64,000 nucleotides of DNA from Diospyros lotus (GCF_014633365.1 NW_026267104.1:6012587-6076586), one strand, 5' to 3'; positions 22,387 through 33,950 are shown, counted from the first letter of the stretch. The notes: generated from the sequence alone by a model not told the origin. Numbers and translations are program-made.

Positions 22387-23250
22387 TGTTGCGGAAAACT
22401 CTACAAAACAGTGGGTTAGAACTCAATCGAAATCAAACTAAAAATAACTGAATGCAAGAACAAATCAAGGCAGAAAATTAAACTCCATGTTTAGCAACAA
22501 TGGCAGTCACGAAGACTGCTTCAAGGCTCAGATCTGGGCTCGTTCAAACACCACTTAGGTAACGCCAACGAATAGGGACACCAAGCCACAAAGGAGCCCA
22601 AAAGCCCCAAGAACCGAAGCCCTCAAACCCCCAAATCTCTCGGCCGATCGACACCCTTACCCAAGCCACACAAGCTTCCACACACAGTAGGATCCACCAA
22701 GGAACAGAGGGAAATCACAAAGATATGGGTTCAACAATGGCCGAAAAACTTACCCTAAAGAGAAGACAACAACTCGGACTAAATAGGCGTTGCAAACGCC
22801 ATTGAGGAACAGCCACCACGCACAAGGAAAGTGCGGCACACAGCAAAGGAAAGAAGCATCCATCCGAGAAGGAAAGAAACCCCAAGAGGATCGCCATCAA
22901 TGAGAGGAGATTCGACCGAGAGAGAGAACAAGAGAGAGCACACAATCGGCTGCCACACCTAGGGCACAAAAGGGGAAAAATCCCTTTTATATTGTGGGCT
23001 TAGGGCAAGAGAGGAAATGGCCTTGGGCTTCATGGACTTGGGCTTCATGGGCTTCCTTCCTCATTTGAGCAAATGGGTCAAGGCCCATTTCTCCTCCAAA
23101 TGGAGGATTAAGGGCTTATGGCCCGACTTCTATAAATAGGCTGCCAATAAGTGGGTTGAACTGTTGCTTCAATCCCGGGCCGAAGCCTATTTAGCTAACC
23201 CGAACCATCGTCACCGCCTTGGGCCTCATTAGGAAACACAAAACCCAACA
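22387..23250 (+). mobile_element. Solo LTR (864 bp) with 5-bp TSD
   Basis: Begins TGTTGCGGAAAA and ends AAACCCAACA, so it has TGTTG...CAACA termini. It is flanked by ACCCC at 22382-22386 and 23251-23255. A TATA box (TTCTATAAATAGG, about 23128-23140) sits in the 3' half, as in an LTR promoter. No internal retroelement sequence follows, so this is the product of LTR-LTR recombination. It is nested in a C/T-rich host repeat (about 22030-23560). Confidence 0.8.
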
Positions 23251-23255
23251 ACCCC

Positions 23256-23799
23256 TTAAGCCTCCGCCACTGCTACTAATAGTCCATGTCTCGTGTTCGG
23301 TCACCGACCTCTTGCCATAGGCATCAGCTCTCCTTCCGCCGTTGACGATAACCTTCCAAGCTTTTCCCAAATCTTGCAAATCCGGTCTAGATCTACCCAA
23401 ATCCATTAGATCCACCCAAATCTGATCCATTCAAGACCCAATTCAACCCACCAGATATGCCTAGTCCAGATCTGTCTAGCCTAAGTTTGTTGCCCAAATC
23501 TGCTATCCTTGTTTGTTTTTTGTTGAGTCTTTTGTTTATTAGCTTTTGACCGTGGGTAGGGTTATTTGATATTGGCAATGGCAACCTTGAAATATGATAT
23601 TTTATTGTTGGAGTGAAATATTAGATTTTTATTATGACAAGTAAAGATGTATGCAATTTTGGCATAAATAGATTTAGATGATGCACTATTGAGATTTAAA
23701 TTTAGATTTGGATGATGCACTATTGGGATTTAATAAAATGTCACAATCATAGAGTTACAAGGTCGGCTTAAGATTTTAGAGGCCCTAAGCAAAACTTTA
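23256..23799. other. Right half of the C/T-rich host repeat, plus small duplication
   Basis: Continues the CCACCGTCGCC-like sequence interrupted by the solo LTR. Near 23667-23737 a unit of about 34 bp (GATTT-GATGATGCACTATTG) is present twice. No gene. Confidence 0.5.
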
Positions 23800-23807
23800 T
23801 ATGGGGC

Positions 23808-24571
23808 TAAAGGTGTCAAAAGGGCCGGGCGGCCCGCGGGCCGCCCGGCCCGTTACTGTTCATACGGGCCCGGCCCGGCCCGGCCCCCATTGGGGGGCCG
23901 AACTGGGCCAAAGAAATTGGGCCCCCGGCCCGTGGCCCGTTGGGCCCTTATGGGCTGGGCCCATGAGGCCCTTATGGGCCAGTAAGGCCCTTACTCATTT
24001 TTTTTTTAATTTTATTATTATTTAGTAATTATTGATATTGGATATTAAAAAATTTAATTTCACCATATATATAAATAATAACCATCAATTAATTTATTTA
24101 AAATTTTTAAGTTAAATTTTTTATATATTTAAATTATAAATAAACATTCTCCTTTTTATATGTACATTATTTTTCATATCAATTCACAAGAAAAATTATA
24201 AGGTATATAAAATAATGAAATAATATTTAAAACTTAAGAATTAAGATAGAAAATATTTTAAAAAGAAAAAAATTAATTTTTATATATGTATATATTATAT
24301 GTATTATTTTTAAAAAAATTATTTAAAAAAAAAGAAAAAAAAAGGGCCCGGCCCCCCGGGCTCGGCCCGTTAGGCCCTGTGGGCTAAGGGCCCGGCCCGG
24401 CCCTCTAGCCCACGGGCTGGCCCAGCCCGGCCCGGCCTGGCCCCTTTGTAGGGGGGCCGTGGGTCGGGCCGGGCCCTATCAATGATAAAAGGGCCCGGGC
24501 CCGGCCCGGCCCGTTTAAAAAGCCCGTGGGCTGACTCGGGCCGGGCCGGGCCGGCCCTTTTGACACCTATA
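23808..24571. mobile_element. Non-autonomous GC-rich hAT element (764 bp)
   Basis: The terminal repeats TAAAGGTGTCAAAAGGGCC and, inverted, TATAGGTGTCAAAAGGGCC differ at one base. A perfect 8-bp target duplication TATGGGGC lies at 23800-23807 and 24572-24579. Both subterminal zones are arrays of GGCCCGGCCC-type repeats around an AT-rich, non-coding core. This is a typical hAT deletion derivative with no transposase sequence. Confidence 0.92.
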
Positions 24572-24825
24572 TATGGGGCCCTCTACATTTAAAAATAAAA
24601 TTATATGTAACAAATATTAATAAAAAAAATTATTATATAAAAATATTCAAAATTATCATAATAATAGTTTAAAATTCATAATATTTTACTTTAAATTTAC
24701 TCTTTTAGTATCTTTAGATGAAAAATCAATAATTAAACTATTACAATCAATTTGTTCTAACATATATTTTTCAATAGACACCATCGTTAATCCATTCAAC
24801 ATTTCTAAGTAAGTGTCCAATACCT

Positions 24826-24990
24826 TAGAATTATTATAGCAATATTATTATAGTAATATTTTGTTCCTTTTACCTGTGATTTTTCTCGATTAAGATTTTT
24901 CACGTAAATCTTTTGTATTTGTGTGTTTGATAATTTGATTCAAATTTATTTTCAATCATAAATTCTAATAAGTTTTGACAGGTTACTTGT
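24826..24990 (+). repeat. Copia-like LTR tail, copy 2
   Basis: TAGTAATATTTTGTTCCTTTT ... TTTTTCACGTAAATCTTTTG ... TGTGTGTTTGATAATTTG is the usual flavour of a plant copia LTR 3' end and matches 21839-21990 with divergence. Confidence 0.4.
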
Positions 24991-26570
24991 ACAGTGTAGG
25001 CAATTAGCTTCAAATGCTCCTAAAATGTGCAACCTTTCATTCAATTTGCCATTTGTTTAGGATAACCATATCTCAACCTTTCCTTAGAAAATCAATATTC
25101 TTTAGCAAAAGAATATGTCAATTTCTTTGCAAAATAAGGAACATATATATACATGATATTTCATGTATTGTCATCAAAAGGTTCATCATAATGTTTTTGT
25201 GTTCATTGTAAAAGAGGAAGAGAGAGAGAGAGAGAGAGAGAGATAACATTGCCTCCAACTTTGTTGAACCATTGTCATCATCTCCTCTAAACCCATTGTT
25301 ATCATCCCACCAATTAGATCGTTCCAAATCTAAACCAATCGCCTAGATCTAGAAGGATGATGTTAACCTAGACCGTCTAGGTTCATCATAGAAGAGAGAA
25401 AGGGAAGGTGGAGAGGGGAAGGGGGAGTCAAATAGTTGCTTTCATCTCCACTTTCTACCATTTAAATCTAGAATGGCGTTCATCATGGAGGAGAAAATAA
25501 AAGTCAAATCATCGTTTTCATTCCACTATCTAGATCGTTCTAGATTTAGAATCATCTAGGTCTAAAAGAACGATAAGATCATCTAAGTTTCTTGTAGAGG
25601 AGAGAGAGAGAGAGAGAATTGAATCATCGCTACTATCCCACCATTCAAATTAGGAACGATCGTCCAATTTGGAAAGACACTAAACTTAAACCAGATTTGG
25701 ATTCATAGAGAAGAGAGAGATAAAAAAAAAAAACTTACTGTTATTGTTGAATTGTCACTACTGTCTCATTGTTCCAAATATAAAACGATTGTCAACATAA
25801 TCAAAACCTTAATTAAAAAGAAAGAGATCAATAATATTGTTGTCATCATTGGCGGCAAGAGAAAGAGACCTAGAGAATAGATTGAAAAGAGAGAGAGAGA
25901 GAAATAAAAATAAAAAATGAGAAAGAAGTGTTTAAATATAACAGTATTTTAATTATTTTTAATGTTTAAAAGGAAGTTAACTAAAGGTAGAGAGAAAAAA
26001 AAAAAGCAACATATATTAAATTTTGGAAGCACTTCTTGTATTTTCTCAAACATTAAAGATATTTCTCACAATAATCTCAAACTATACGAATGCCACATAT
26101 AATTTATTCTTAAAATAATAAAATAGAAAGAAATATATATTCATGAGTTTAAAATGAACAGAAATTAAACATTAAAACATTTAAAATTTAGATATTTGTG
26201 AGAGTGAATTTATTTAATACACATGTCAACATTGTTGGTATGTATTTTGAGTTAATTAATTAAGCACGCAAAGAGCAACTATCAGGATCTTCAATGCATG
26301 CAAAAGGGGCAGCCGCCCTTTGCACTCAATTCAGCCAGCCAAGTAATTGCAATACATCATCTTCTCATACACAATAAATAACTCTTGGGGAAAGTGCAAA
26401 AATGGAAGCATCCCATGGATCCTAACAAAAACCATATCTTTGTGCGGGTGCCGCCATCTGATTTTCTTAAAATTAATTTGGCTTTGTCAGCCGAACCTAC
26501 TTTCAATTTAAAATATTTGTAGATTTCACTTCAAAAGCGCCATTTGGATCATTGGAGGACTTAATACTCA
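24991..26570. other. Intergenic, degenerate repeats with GA tracts
   Basis: Between about 25200 and 25920, five GAGAGA tracts alternate with diverged copies of a segment containing CATCATC, ATCTAGATC and TTGAATCATCG-like words, so this is a degenerate tandem array. No gene. Confidence 0.45.
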
Positions 26571-26577
26571 AAAGGGG

Positions 26578-26640
26578 GAGGCGGCACTAAAAGCTAAAAG
26601 TGATTGAACTTGTGTGATTATGACCAGTGATTCAATTTAA
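26578..26640 (+). promoter_or_regulatory. Promoter block shared with the 32110 gene
   Basis: GGCGGCACTAAAAGCTAAAA followed by TGATT...AACTT and GACCAGTGA lies about 220 bp before the ATG at 26803. A very similar block is at 31921-31978, about 190 bp before the paralogue. A weak TATA-like TTTAAA is at 26680-26686. Confidence 0.6.
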
Positions 26641-26802
26641 GCCTGTCCATGCTCTTGCATATCTCATCCATTTACTCCATTTAAACCCTCAGCAATCGCC
26701 CCCCTCCTTCCTCATTCCCAACCCTTCCAAATTCCTGACAAAGCTCTCTCTCTCTCTCCCCCCCTCCCTCCCTCTTCCTCACAGAATTAATTATAATTCA
26801 TA

Positions 26803-27087
26803 ATGGCAAATGCCCGGATTGCAAGGTTTGTTACAGAGACGGCGCCGCCACAGTTTGTCACGGTGATGAGGCAGAGAGCATCAAAGATGTTGGATACGAT
26901 CAATGAAGAAGAGAGAATCGATGCGAACTCAACTGATTCTCTCTCTCTCTCTCCAAAAATTACCTCTTCCAGCAGCTCTTTCACGTCTACTGCTTCTCCT
27001 TCCTCATCACCTTCCAGCAGCACAAACAACAAAACCAAGTACTTTCTCAAGAAGTTGCAGAGATCAGTTTCAATATTTTCCCACTGA
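26803..27087 (+). CDS. Small MANARIARFVTE protein, copy A (function unknown)
   Basis: A single-exon ORF of 94 residues: MANARIARFVTETAPPQFVT, then VMRQRASKM and LDTINEE, followed by a Ser-rich low-complexity middle (partly encoded by a CT microsatellite, giving SLSLSLS) and the basic end KTKYFLKKLQRS-VSIFSH. About 37 of the first 42 residues match the copy at 32110, and the KYFLK end is also shared, while the Ser-rich middle is diverged: a typical purifying-selection pattern. The AP ... LDTIxEE pattern is also seen in the genes at 9708, 13110(-) and 6832(-). No signal peptide or membrane segment was seen. I recall this as a small uncharacterised plant protein family, but cannot name it. Confidence 0.8.
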   Translation: MANARIARFVTETAPPQFVTVMRQRASKMLDTINEEERIDANSTDSLSLSPKITSSSSSFTSTASPSSSPSSSTNNKTKYFLKKLQRSVSIFSH

Positions 27088-27166
27088 GCATGCATTTGCA
27101 TTCCACCCACATGGAATATTTCTTGCAACGCTTTTAAAGTTGCACTGTACCTGGTATTTGATATAC

Positions 27167-27231
<65 letters not shown>

Positions 27232-28329
27232 TTTGGAAGGTGGCTCCAAGTTGCATCCATGGACCATGGAGATTGTTCTTCCACTGTTCAAAAAGCTATG
27301 TCAAAGCTGGTTGTTTGAGTGTTCTTTTGTTTTTCGAGGTTGTCTCTTTTTTGGAGAGGGAGAAGAGATTTTTGTACGTATCCCTTGTACAATGTATCGA
27401 TGCCCCTTTCTACATGATTAAACCCACGTTCAATATATCGATGCCCTACATAATTAAACCCAGAAACGTTGATGCCCTTGGTACAACAGAAAAGCCATTA
27501 GTGGCATCACCTTATCACCAACTGCAAAGGGTCATCGTAAAGAGAATTATGACGGTATTCTTTTAATGTTTTGTTGGGTTTAATAAGCCTGGTCTATCGA
27601 TGATGATGTGCTTTTCTTTCATCTTATCGCCTTTGCAGTTTGGACACAACCAATGTAGAGTTAAGAAATGAACACGCAAAACGGCAACAATGGAAGCAGA
27701 AGAACGAACGAACGAACCGTAAAAGAAACAAGATAATCAAAATTAAGATTATGATTAACCTTGATTGGGTACTAATCGGAAATTAACCTTTTAAGTTTGG
27801 ATTACACACTCTGCTTGTGGGTTTCTTGCCTTTCTAATTAGTCTCTATTTCTTTCTTGCTCAGCTATTAAAGCTAACTAGTTAAATGCTGCCTGCAGTTA
27901 TTTCTGAGATTTGTCTCATATTTTCTTTAGACAGTTTATTAACAACATGTCTCCTCTTGCTTTGTTTCGAGCCTTTCCCCTCCCTTCACATTCTCTTCCC
28001 CACGAACTTCCTTCATGTCACAGCCTAAATCATTTTGACACCCATCATTGTAATCAAACCACTCTAAGTGTGTTGTGCAACACTTCGGCTTGAACCAAGC
28101 CCATCATTCCCGGTGCCAGGTTGGCCTTGCCCTGGGCGAACTAATTGGAACTACCCCAACAGTGTTGTGCCTTGGATCGACCTAGGAAGTTAGCAAAGGA
28201 TCGAGTGGAGTACGAGACTTCTTAACTTCTTAAAGACTAACTTGCCCAAGTCAAAGGAGTTCAAGGGCATAAGAGACACCAATGAGGTGGGAAACTTCTT
28301 TTCGTAATTCGAAAGATACTTTGAGGTTG
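27088..28329. other. 3' flank of copy A and intergenic DNA
   Basis: Contains a (AT)n(TG)n(TA)n(GA)n compound microsatellite at 27161-27231, probably in or near the 3' UTR. Nothing else was recognised. Confidence 0.5.
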
Positions 28330-28720
28330 GACATTGAGGATGACCCGGCTAAGGCATGCGCCGGTATTGCATTGTGATGGCACTGAAAGCATGCTAGCAT
28401 TGAGAAGGTGTGCACTAGGATGCGTTCAAGGGACAGTTCAAAACTGTGGTTTTACCAAAAATATATGGTCTATGAGAGGCGCAAAAGAAGCTACGAGACC
28501 TCAAAGATAATTAAGACTACGATTTATGATCATATTCATGTGAAGTTTGCTCATCATACTCTACAAAAGATGTGGATGACAGCTCCCTCTCTTATTTGGT
28601 TTATAGGGCCTTCAGAATTGGGCTAAGCAAGAGTTTTGGACGCACTTGAAAAGGCCATGGATGAAGCCATTGCGGTGGCCAAATCCCATAGTTATGTACA
28701 TGCTCTGACCACTAGATCTG
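28330..28720 (+). pseudogene. Retrotransposon Gag-like fragment
   Basis: Broken frames read WFYQKYMVYERRKRS..., then FIGPSELG, a stop, and ALEKAMDEAIAVAKSHSYV. The last part resembles the helical end of a Ty3/gypsy gag domain (the usual alanine-rich DLDTAIAAAESL-like segment). It is short, with stops and no zinc knuckle or pol. Low certainty. Confidence 0.35.
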
Positions 28721-29164
28721 GTATAACAAAAAATATAGTTAGATTGCTGTTATGAATGCATAATTATGTATCATTTATCTCATTAAAAGGCCACCCAAGT
28801 TAAGATTGCCAACACCACCACCAGGCCTTATCCCAATCATGTGAGGCTGCCTATACAAAATTATCGAGTCTATCCTAGCAATCATTCCAATCCAAGACAA
28901 ATTTTTTATAGTATCATTATTCCACAAAGTATTCTTCCATCTTCATCTGTTTTTTTTTTTTTTTTTTCAAACTTCTCTTCTATTCCATCCACTCTTATTA
29001 CAAGTGTATTAATATTCTTCTCACATATCTAAATTATTTTAATCATTTTTTGTCTATCTTTATTAATGTGTTAAGATTTTCAATGATAACAAAATTAAGT
29101 TAAGATCCATATAACACATTTCAGACACAACATATGTAGCCAGTATGTAAACAATGCCACCTAG

Positions 29165-29557
29165 GATATGCAGAGTGGTATATCACGTGTCATCTGCGCA
29201 AAGTGCAGGAAATGCTGCTCATCCTACAATGAACACAATTCAGTAATTGGAGCGATCACGTGCGTTCAGCTTATATATGGGTGCTTTGCCTGCAAGCCAG
29301 GGAGGCGAGGACACGGCCTAAATACGAACATCTGTATACTTCTTGTCCCAGTCGGTCCATTATATATATACATATCAAGTGCTAGCCTGTGAGCATCGGC
29401 TCATGAAGGCAACATGTGAGCAAATAAATAGGAAAGAACAAGAATGCATTCAAGATGGAGTGTGGCCATTAAAACCATCTGTGTGACATTTGTGTGAATG
29501 TAGACCTCACTTCTCCCATGAGGTGTGACTACACATTCTATGTGGATAAGACTATGC

Positions 29558-29614
<57 letters not shown>

Positions 29615-29730
29615 CATTCTATGTGGATAAGACTATGCAGTGAGAGAGAGAGAGGATTATTGGATCAAGTCATGAAAATATAATGTTAATCACACAATTT
29701 GCAGGGTAACCCGCAGGATAAACACCCAAA
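29165..29730. repeat. Duplicated non-coding block, copy A
   Basis: Diverged but collinear with 38375-38825: CACAATTCAGTAATTGGAGC versus AACAATTCACTGATTGGAGT, then a TG/GA microsatellite, then ATATAATG ... ACAATTTGCA. It lies downstream of small gene copy A, as the partner lies downstream of copy B. Inside, a 26-bp repeat (29535-29560 and 29616-29641) flanks the TG/GA tract. Confidence 0.6.
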
Positions 29731-30105
29731 AAAAATTGTTGACAAATGTGTGTAAAATACTTTTAAGAAAATATTCTCTCATTTTTTAGTGTTTGGTTAA
29801 CAATTGTTGACATTTAGTTTTTGCAAACATAATGTTGGTTATATGATCAGCACAATTGAGACCAGGATGCTAAAATAAATGTATGATTATACAAAATAAA
29901 GATAAAATTAAAAGTGAAATTGTTTGTAATAAGGTCATAATAGCTCTTATCGTTAAAGATAAGATGCAAGAGAGAATTGATATTATAAGGTCACAAATAC
30001 AGACTCATGATAGTATAGAAATAGTTAATAACAAAGATATATAGGAATACTAAAAAATAAAATAATACTTAGTCAAAGATGGTTAAGGGAAATATTAAGG
30101 CTGTG

Positions 30106-31190
30106 TTTGATAACTAAGATATGTGGTAGAAAATATAAGATATAGGAAATATTATAGACTTTTTAGCTTTTTAACGTATTTGTTAAATTTATCTAATAAT
30201 TTCTAAAAATACATTCACATGACTTCTTATTTGATTTTTTACAAATAAATTTATCTAGGCTCCCTTTAAATAAATTTATCTGAGATCTTACAAATAAACT
30301 TAAATTACTCATATACCCATTTTAGAATAATTAATGTCATTTAATATATTTTTTAAATTTAAATTTATTAAATTTTATTTTGACAATAAAGTTAGTTTTA
30401 AAAGAACTTATTTATTAAGTCTTATAATTAATGTCATTTAATACATTTTTAAATTGTTATATGTTTTGAAAATTTTTAAAATTTAAATGACATTATTGAT
30501 TTCATCGATTTTTAAAATTTTAATTTCTATATATATATATATTATTATCTAACACAAATTCCTTTTGCCAATTTTTTAAATTATTTTATTTAATTTTATA
30601 TTTTATTATCTAATATGAAAATATATATTTTTGACAATTTTTAATTATCTAAGTGGAATTATTGTAATTCCATCAATAATTATTTTTACATTTTGAGTTC
30701 TTTTAGAATCTATTTTTGAAGATACATTTAGAAAATAAAACACTATTTTTATTTTTTATTTTTTATTTTTTGACAATTCACATTAATTTAAAAATATGTT
30801 TTGGCAATTTTTAATTATCTAAGTGAAATTATTGTAATTTCACCAATAATTATTTCTACCTTTTGAGTTCTTTTAGAATCTATTTTTGAACATACATTTA
30901 GAAAATAAAACACTATTTTTATTTTTTGACAATTCACATTAATCATAAAATATTATTTTAATCATAAATTTGTTATTGGTGTTAACATATAGTTTTGAAC
31001 TAATTTGAAAATAAGGATATTTTGATAAAAAAAATCTTATCTCACACTTGAAAAGAAAAAGTATAATTTTCAATAGATTATTAAAAATTTAACAGTCTGA
31101 TAAAAATTTTAGAATACTTTTCAACCTTATCTTGGTCATTCCATATTTTGATTTGAAAACCTTACTATAATCTTATCTCGCTCATTTTAA
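30106..31190. mobile_element. AT-rich element with weak inverted ends (possible MITE derivative)
   Basis: The left end GTGTTTGATAACTAAGATA and the inverted right end GTGTTTATTAAAATGAGC...GAGATAAG are similar. The interior is extremely AT-rich, non-coding, and holds a tandem duplication (30631-30960). No clear target duplication. Confidence 0.35.
30631..30960. repeat. Diverged 170-bp tandem duplication
   Basis: Copies start at about 30631 and 30801. Both read GACAATTTTTAATTATCTAA or GGCAATTTTTAATTATCTAA, AATTATTGTAATT, TTTTGAGTTCTTTTAGAATC and end ...GACAATTCACATTAAT. Some ten substitutions and a length difference in an AT run separate them. Confidence 0.8.
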
Positions 31191-31920
31191 TAAACACTAT
31201 CTAAATATACAAGTCTTATTAAAGAAAATGCAATTGATAGAAAAAAAATAAAAATTTAAAATTTATTTAATCGATTCCCCATATGTTGTGATTTAGGCAA
31301 ACAATGTTAGATAAACCAACTTCTACTTTTGAAGCGTTTCATCGTATTCTTGTAACTTACGTATGTTCGGCCCAAATTTGTTGTTGAGGGGCTCAAATGA
31401 CCAAAAATGCCCGTGTTGATAGTGATTGTCGCTACCAAGACAAGGGTGTTTTGGTCATTTCTTGACGAATGAAATTCAGACCTAATATCATTTGAATTCT
31501 TGCACAAATTCACCCCCGGCCACATCGGGAGCTAGGCACCTCCAAGAGGTACCCCACGTGCCAAATGGCTCCACGCGGCTTCCTATCTGTCCAGAGAGCC
31601 ATTCTTCAGAAAAGTATAATTATGGCAAGTCAAGCACGCACAAACTCCTCCATTGAACCATTGTTTTGACTCAACCTAATGCAAAACCATGCATCTTCAC
31701 TCAGAAACTTTTACCTGACACGTAGCATTTAAGCAGCACCTCCCTAGGAAATCAGAAAGTTTCAAAATGGATGTTTTCGATGCCAACAAAAAACATATCT
31801 CCAAGAGATACCAATTCTTCTCTCCATCCATCGACACATTGCGCAATCAGCTCCACCCATCAGTATACAGTCTCACAAATGGCTTGACATCAACGTCCAT
31901 GCAATGAATGCCCAAAGTAA

Positions 31921-31978
31921 GGGCGGCACTAAAAGTTAGAACTGATGTAACTTAAACATTTAGGACTAGTGACTCTGT
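31921..31978 (+). promoter_or_regulatory. Promoter block shared with the 26803 gene
   Basis: GGGCGGCACTAAAAGTTAGA ... GGACTAGTGAC aligns with 26578-26640, at a similar distance to the start codon. Confidence 0.6.
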
Positions 31979-32026
31979 CTATGGACAAGCATGCCCTCAC
32001 AAATCTGATCCAAACCCAACAACGGC

Positions 32027-32035
32027 CTTATAAAT
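32027..32035 (+). promoter_or_regulatory. TATA box of small gene copy B
   Basis: CCTTATAAATT, about 80 bp before the ATG at 32110. It places transcription start after an in-frame upstream ATG at about 31978, supporting the MANAR start. Confidence 0.65.
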
Positions 32036-32109
32036 TCCATCCAGAGAAAGCATTCCCCTCCAAGCTCTTTCTCAACCTCCTTAGCTCTTATTCTCTCATT
32101 CTTGATCAA

Positions 32110-32412
32110 ATGGCAAACGCTCGCATTGCAAGGTTTGTCACTGAGGCAGCGCCGCCTCAGTTGGTGAGTGTCATGAGGAACAGAGCATCTAAGATGCTGG
32201 ACACGATCAATGAAGAAGAACGAGACATCGGTTCGAATGATCCTACTCTATATCCAAAGAGTTCTCCATCTTCTTCGTCCACCCCTCTATCTGCTTCATC
32301 TTCCATGAATGCAACCAAAGCTAAGTACTTTCTCAAAGAGGTGCAAAGATGTCGGTTTCAGTATTTGGTAGCTAAATCCTTGCGTCCAGAGGAGCATCCA
32401 CCCCACAACTGA
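32110..32412 (+). CDS. Small MANARIARFVTE protein, copy B (function unknown)
   Basis: A single-exon ORF of 100 residues: MANARIARFVTEAAPPQLVS, VMRNRASKM, LDTINEE, a Ser/Pro-rich middle, then KAKYFLKEVQRC and a C-terminal extension ending EEHPPHN. It is the tandem paralogue of 26803-27087 (about 5.3 kb upstream, same strand), with the conserved N-terminal 42 residues nearly unchanged. The frame is open upstream to 31969, but the TATA box at 32027 and the copy A start argue for ATG 32110. Function unknown; no membrane or export signal was seen. Confidence 0.8.
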   Translation: MANARIARFVTEAAPPQLVSVMRNRASKMLDTINEEERDIGSNDPTLYPKSSPSSSSTPLSASSSMNATKAKYFLKEVQRCRFQYLVAKSLRPEEHPPHN

Positions 32413-33809
32413 AGTTCCAACTCTTACTGACCTGACTGATATGTTTTTACCCCTTCAGTTTCAGTGTCAGATATCTTGTAATCAAAGGCAAAGATGATAT
32501 TACAGCATGGGAAAATAGCCGTTTGTTCTTTCCTACGTTGTATGCCTAGAAAAGTCTGTAACTGCTCAATTTGAGCGAACCCTTTTACATGCATGCTAAT
32601 GTTTTATCAAATCAGATGATTTCTACGAGGTCTAATGTCTTTCCTTCTATGAATCTTAGTGTACGAGATGATGGATGAAGAATTTAAGGATTAACATTTC
32701 ACCATGACATAAACTAGGAGCTGTGTGTGTTGGGAATCTCCCTTTTCTCGAGCGGAAGAAGATATTTTTTTTTTTCTCTAATAAAATTACAGTATGCATC
32801 CACCAAGAAAAAGGGCATCTCTATGTTTTGTACAATACAAGAAGTTCATATGTAGTAATATAGTTTCTGCTTTTATGAGACGTGGATAGATTTTTTCTAT
32901 TTCAGTGTAGGGTTGACAGTGGACGGTTGCAAGACCTTTCCATTAATTTTTGCAGATTTACAGCCTTAGTTTATGTCTTTCAGTCTTTACAACGGTACGT
33001 ATAACGAATTTCGAGATAAGATAAGAAGTCCAACAAGCAGAAAAAACCAAAAGCTACAACTTCCAATCCTGGAAGAGCACCAACAACACATGTATAGTAA
33101 CATTGTGAATGTTCCCCCTCTAGTGCAAATATATTGTCCTAAAAGTCAGAGCAAAATAAAGCCGAGTATTGGAAAAGATAAATAATAGTGAAGGATTCGA
33201 ATCAAAAGAGAGTGTTTTTTAGTTAATGAAATTATTTAATGTGAGAAAAAATGTTGTTAGAGGAGTGGAGAAAGAATACTTTAGTTCTCATTTATTAGAA
33301 TAAAGAACATGTTCCAAGTTTAAAGTTGCGTAAATTACAGAGAGAAACCAAGCAACAATGAAACTTTGGGAGAAATGATTAAAAAGAAAAATCAAAATGT
33401 TTGAAAATCAATTTAGTTTCATGTTTGATAGGTTAATAATGAAAAATATAAATTTGTTAAAGACGGCTAATGAAAAGATACAAAAATCAACACAAAAGAA
33501 TTTATATGTAGTATTATAGATTTAAAATAAAATTATGACAAAATTCTTAGAGAAATCTTATGGGAGGGTCTTGATTTAAATAAAAAAAATTCCTAATTGC
33601 TACTTCTTATTTTGGCAAATGGCGTGAGGAAGATGAAGATGGCAAACAATGGGTGCAGCAATTAGGGTTCAACCAACTAACTAACGAGAAAAAGACAAGA
33701 TACTTTTTGGAATTTTTAAATTTATTTAAGGGTATATTTGTCTTTTAATTTGGTCAAAATTAACTTCTTGTGTGCAACTTATAAGCTTCAAAAGTGTGAC
33801 TCCTAAACC
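32413..33809. other. 3' flank of copy B and intergenic DNA
   Basis: AT-rich, no gene recognised. Confidence 0.5.
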
Positions 33810-33950
33810 CCCAAGACACAAGTTAAATGGTTAGCTTATGATAAGTTGGAATTCATACCAATAGATCGTGAATTCGATTTTTTGTCTTATGTAATGAAAT
33901 AAGGCCTCCACCTATGATTTGTCTTCTCTATTGAAATCAAGGGCATGAGT
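33810..33950 (+). mobile_element. Possible truncated SINE
   Basis: ACACAAGTTAAATGGTTAGC resembles a Pol III A-box region, and GTGAATTCGATTTTT a degenerate B box at suitable spacing. TTGTCTTATGTAATGAAATA and GGCCTCCACCTATGATTTGTC follow, a wording common in tRNA-derived plant SINEs. No poly-A or TSD was established. Confidence 0.35.

Noticed and set aside
23801..24025. Gly/Pro/Ala-rich ORF of 74 aa
   Set aside because: Lies in the GGCCCG array of a non-autonomous hAT element.
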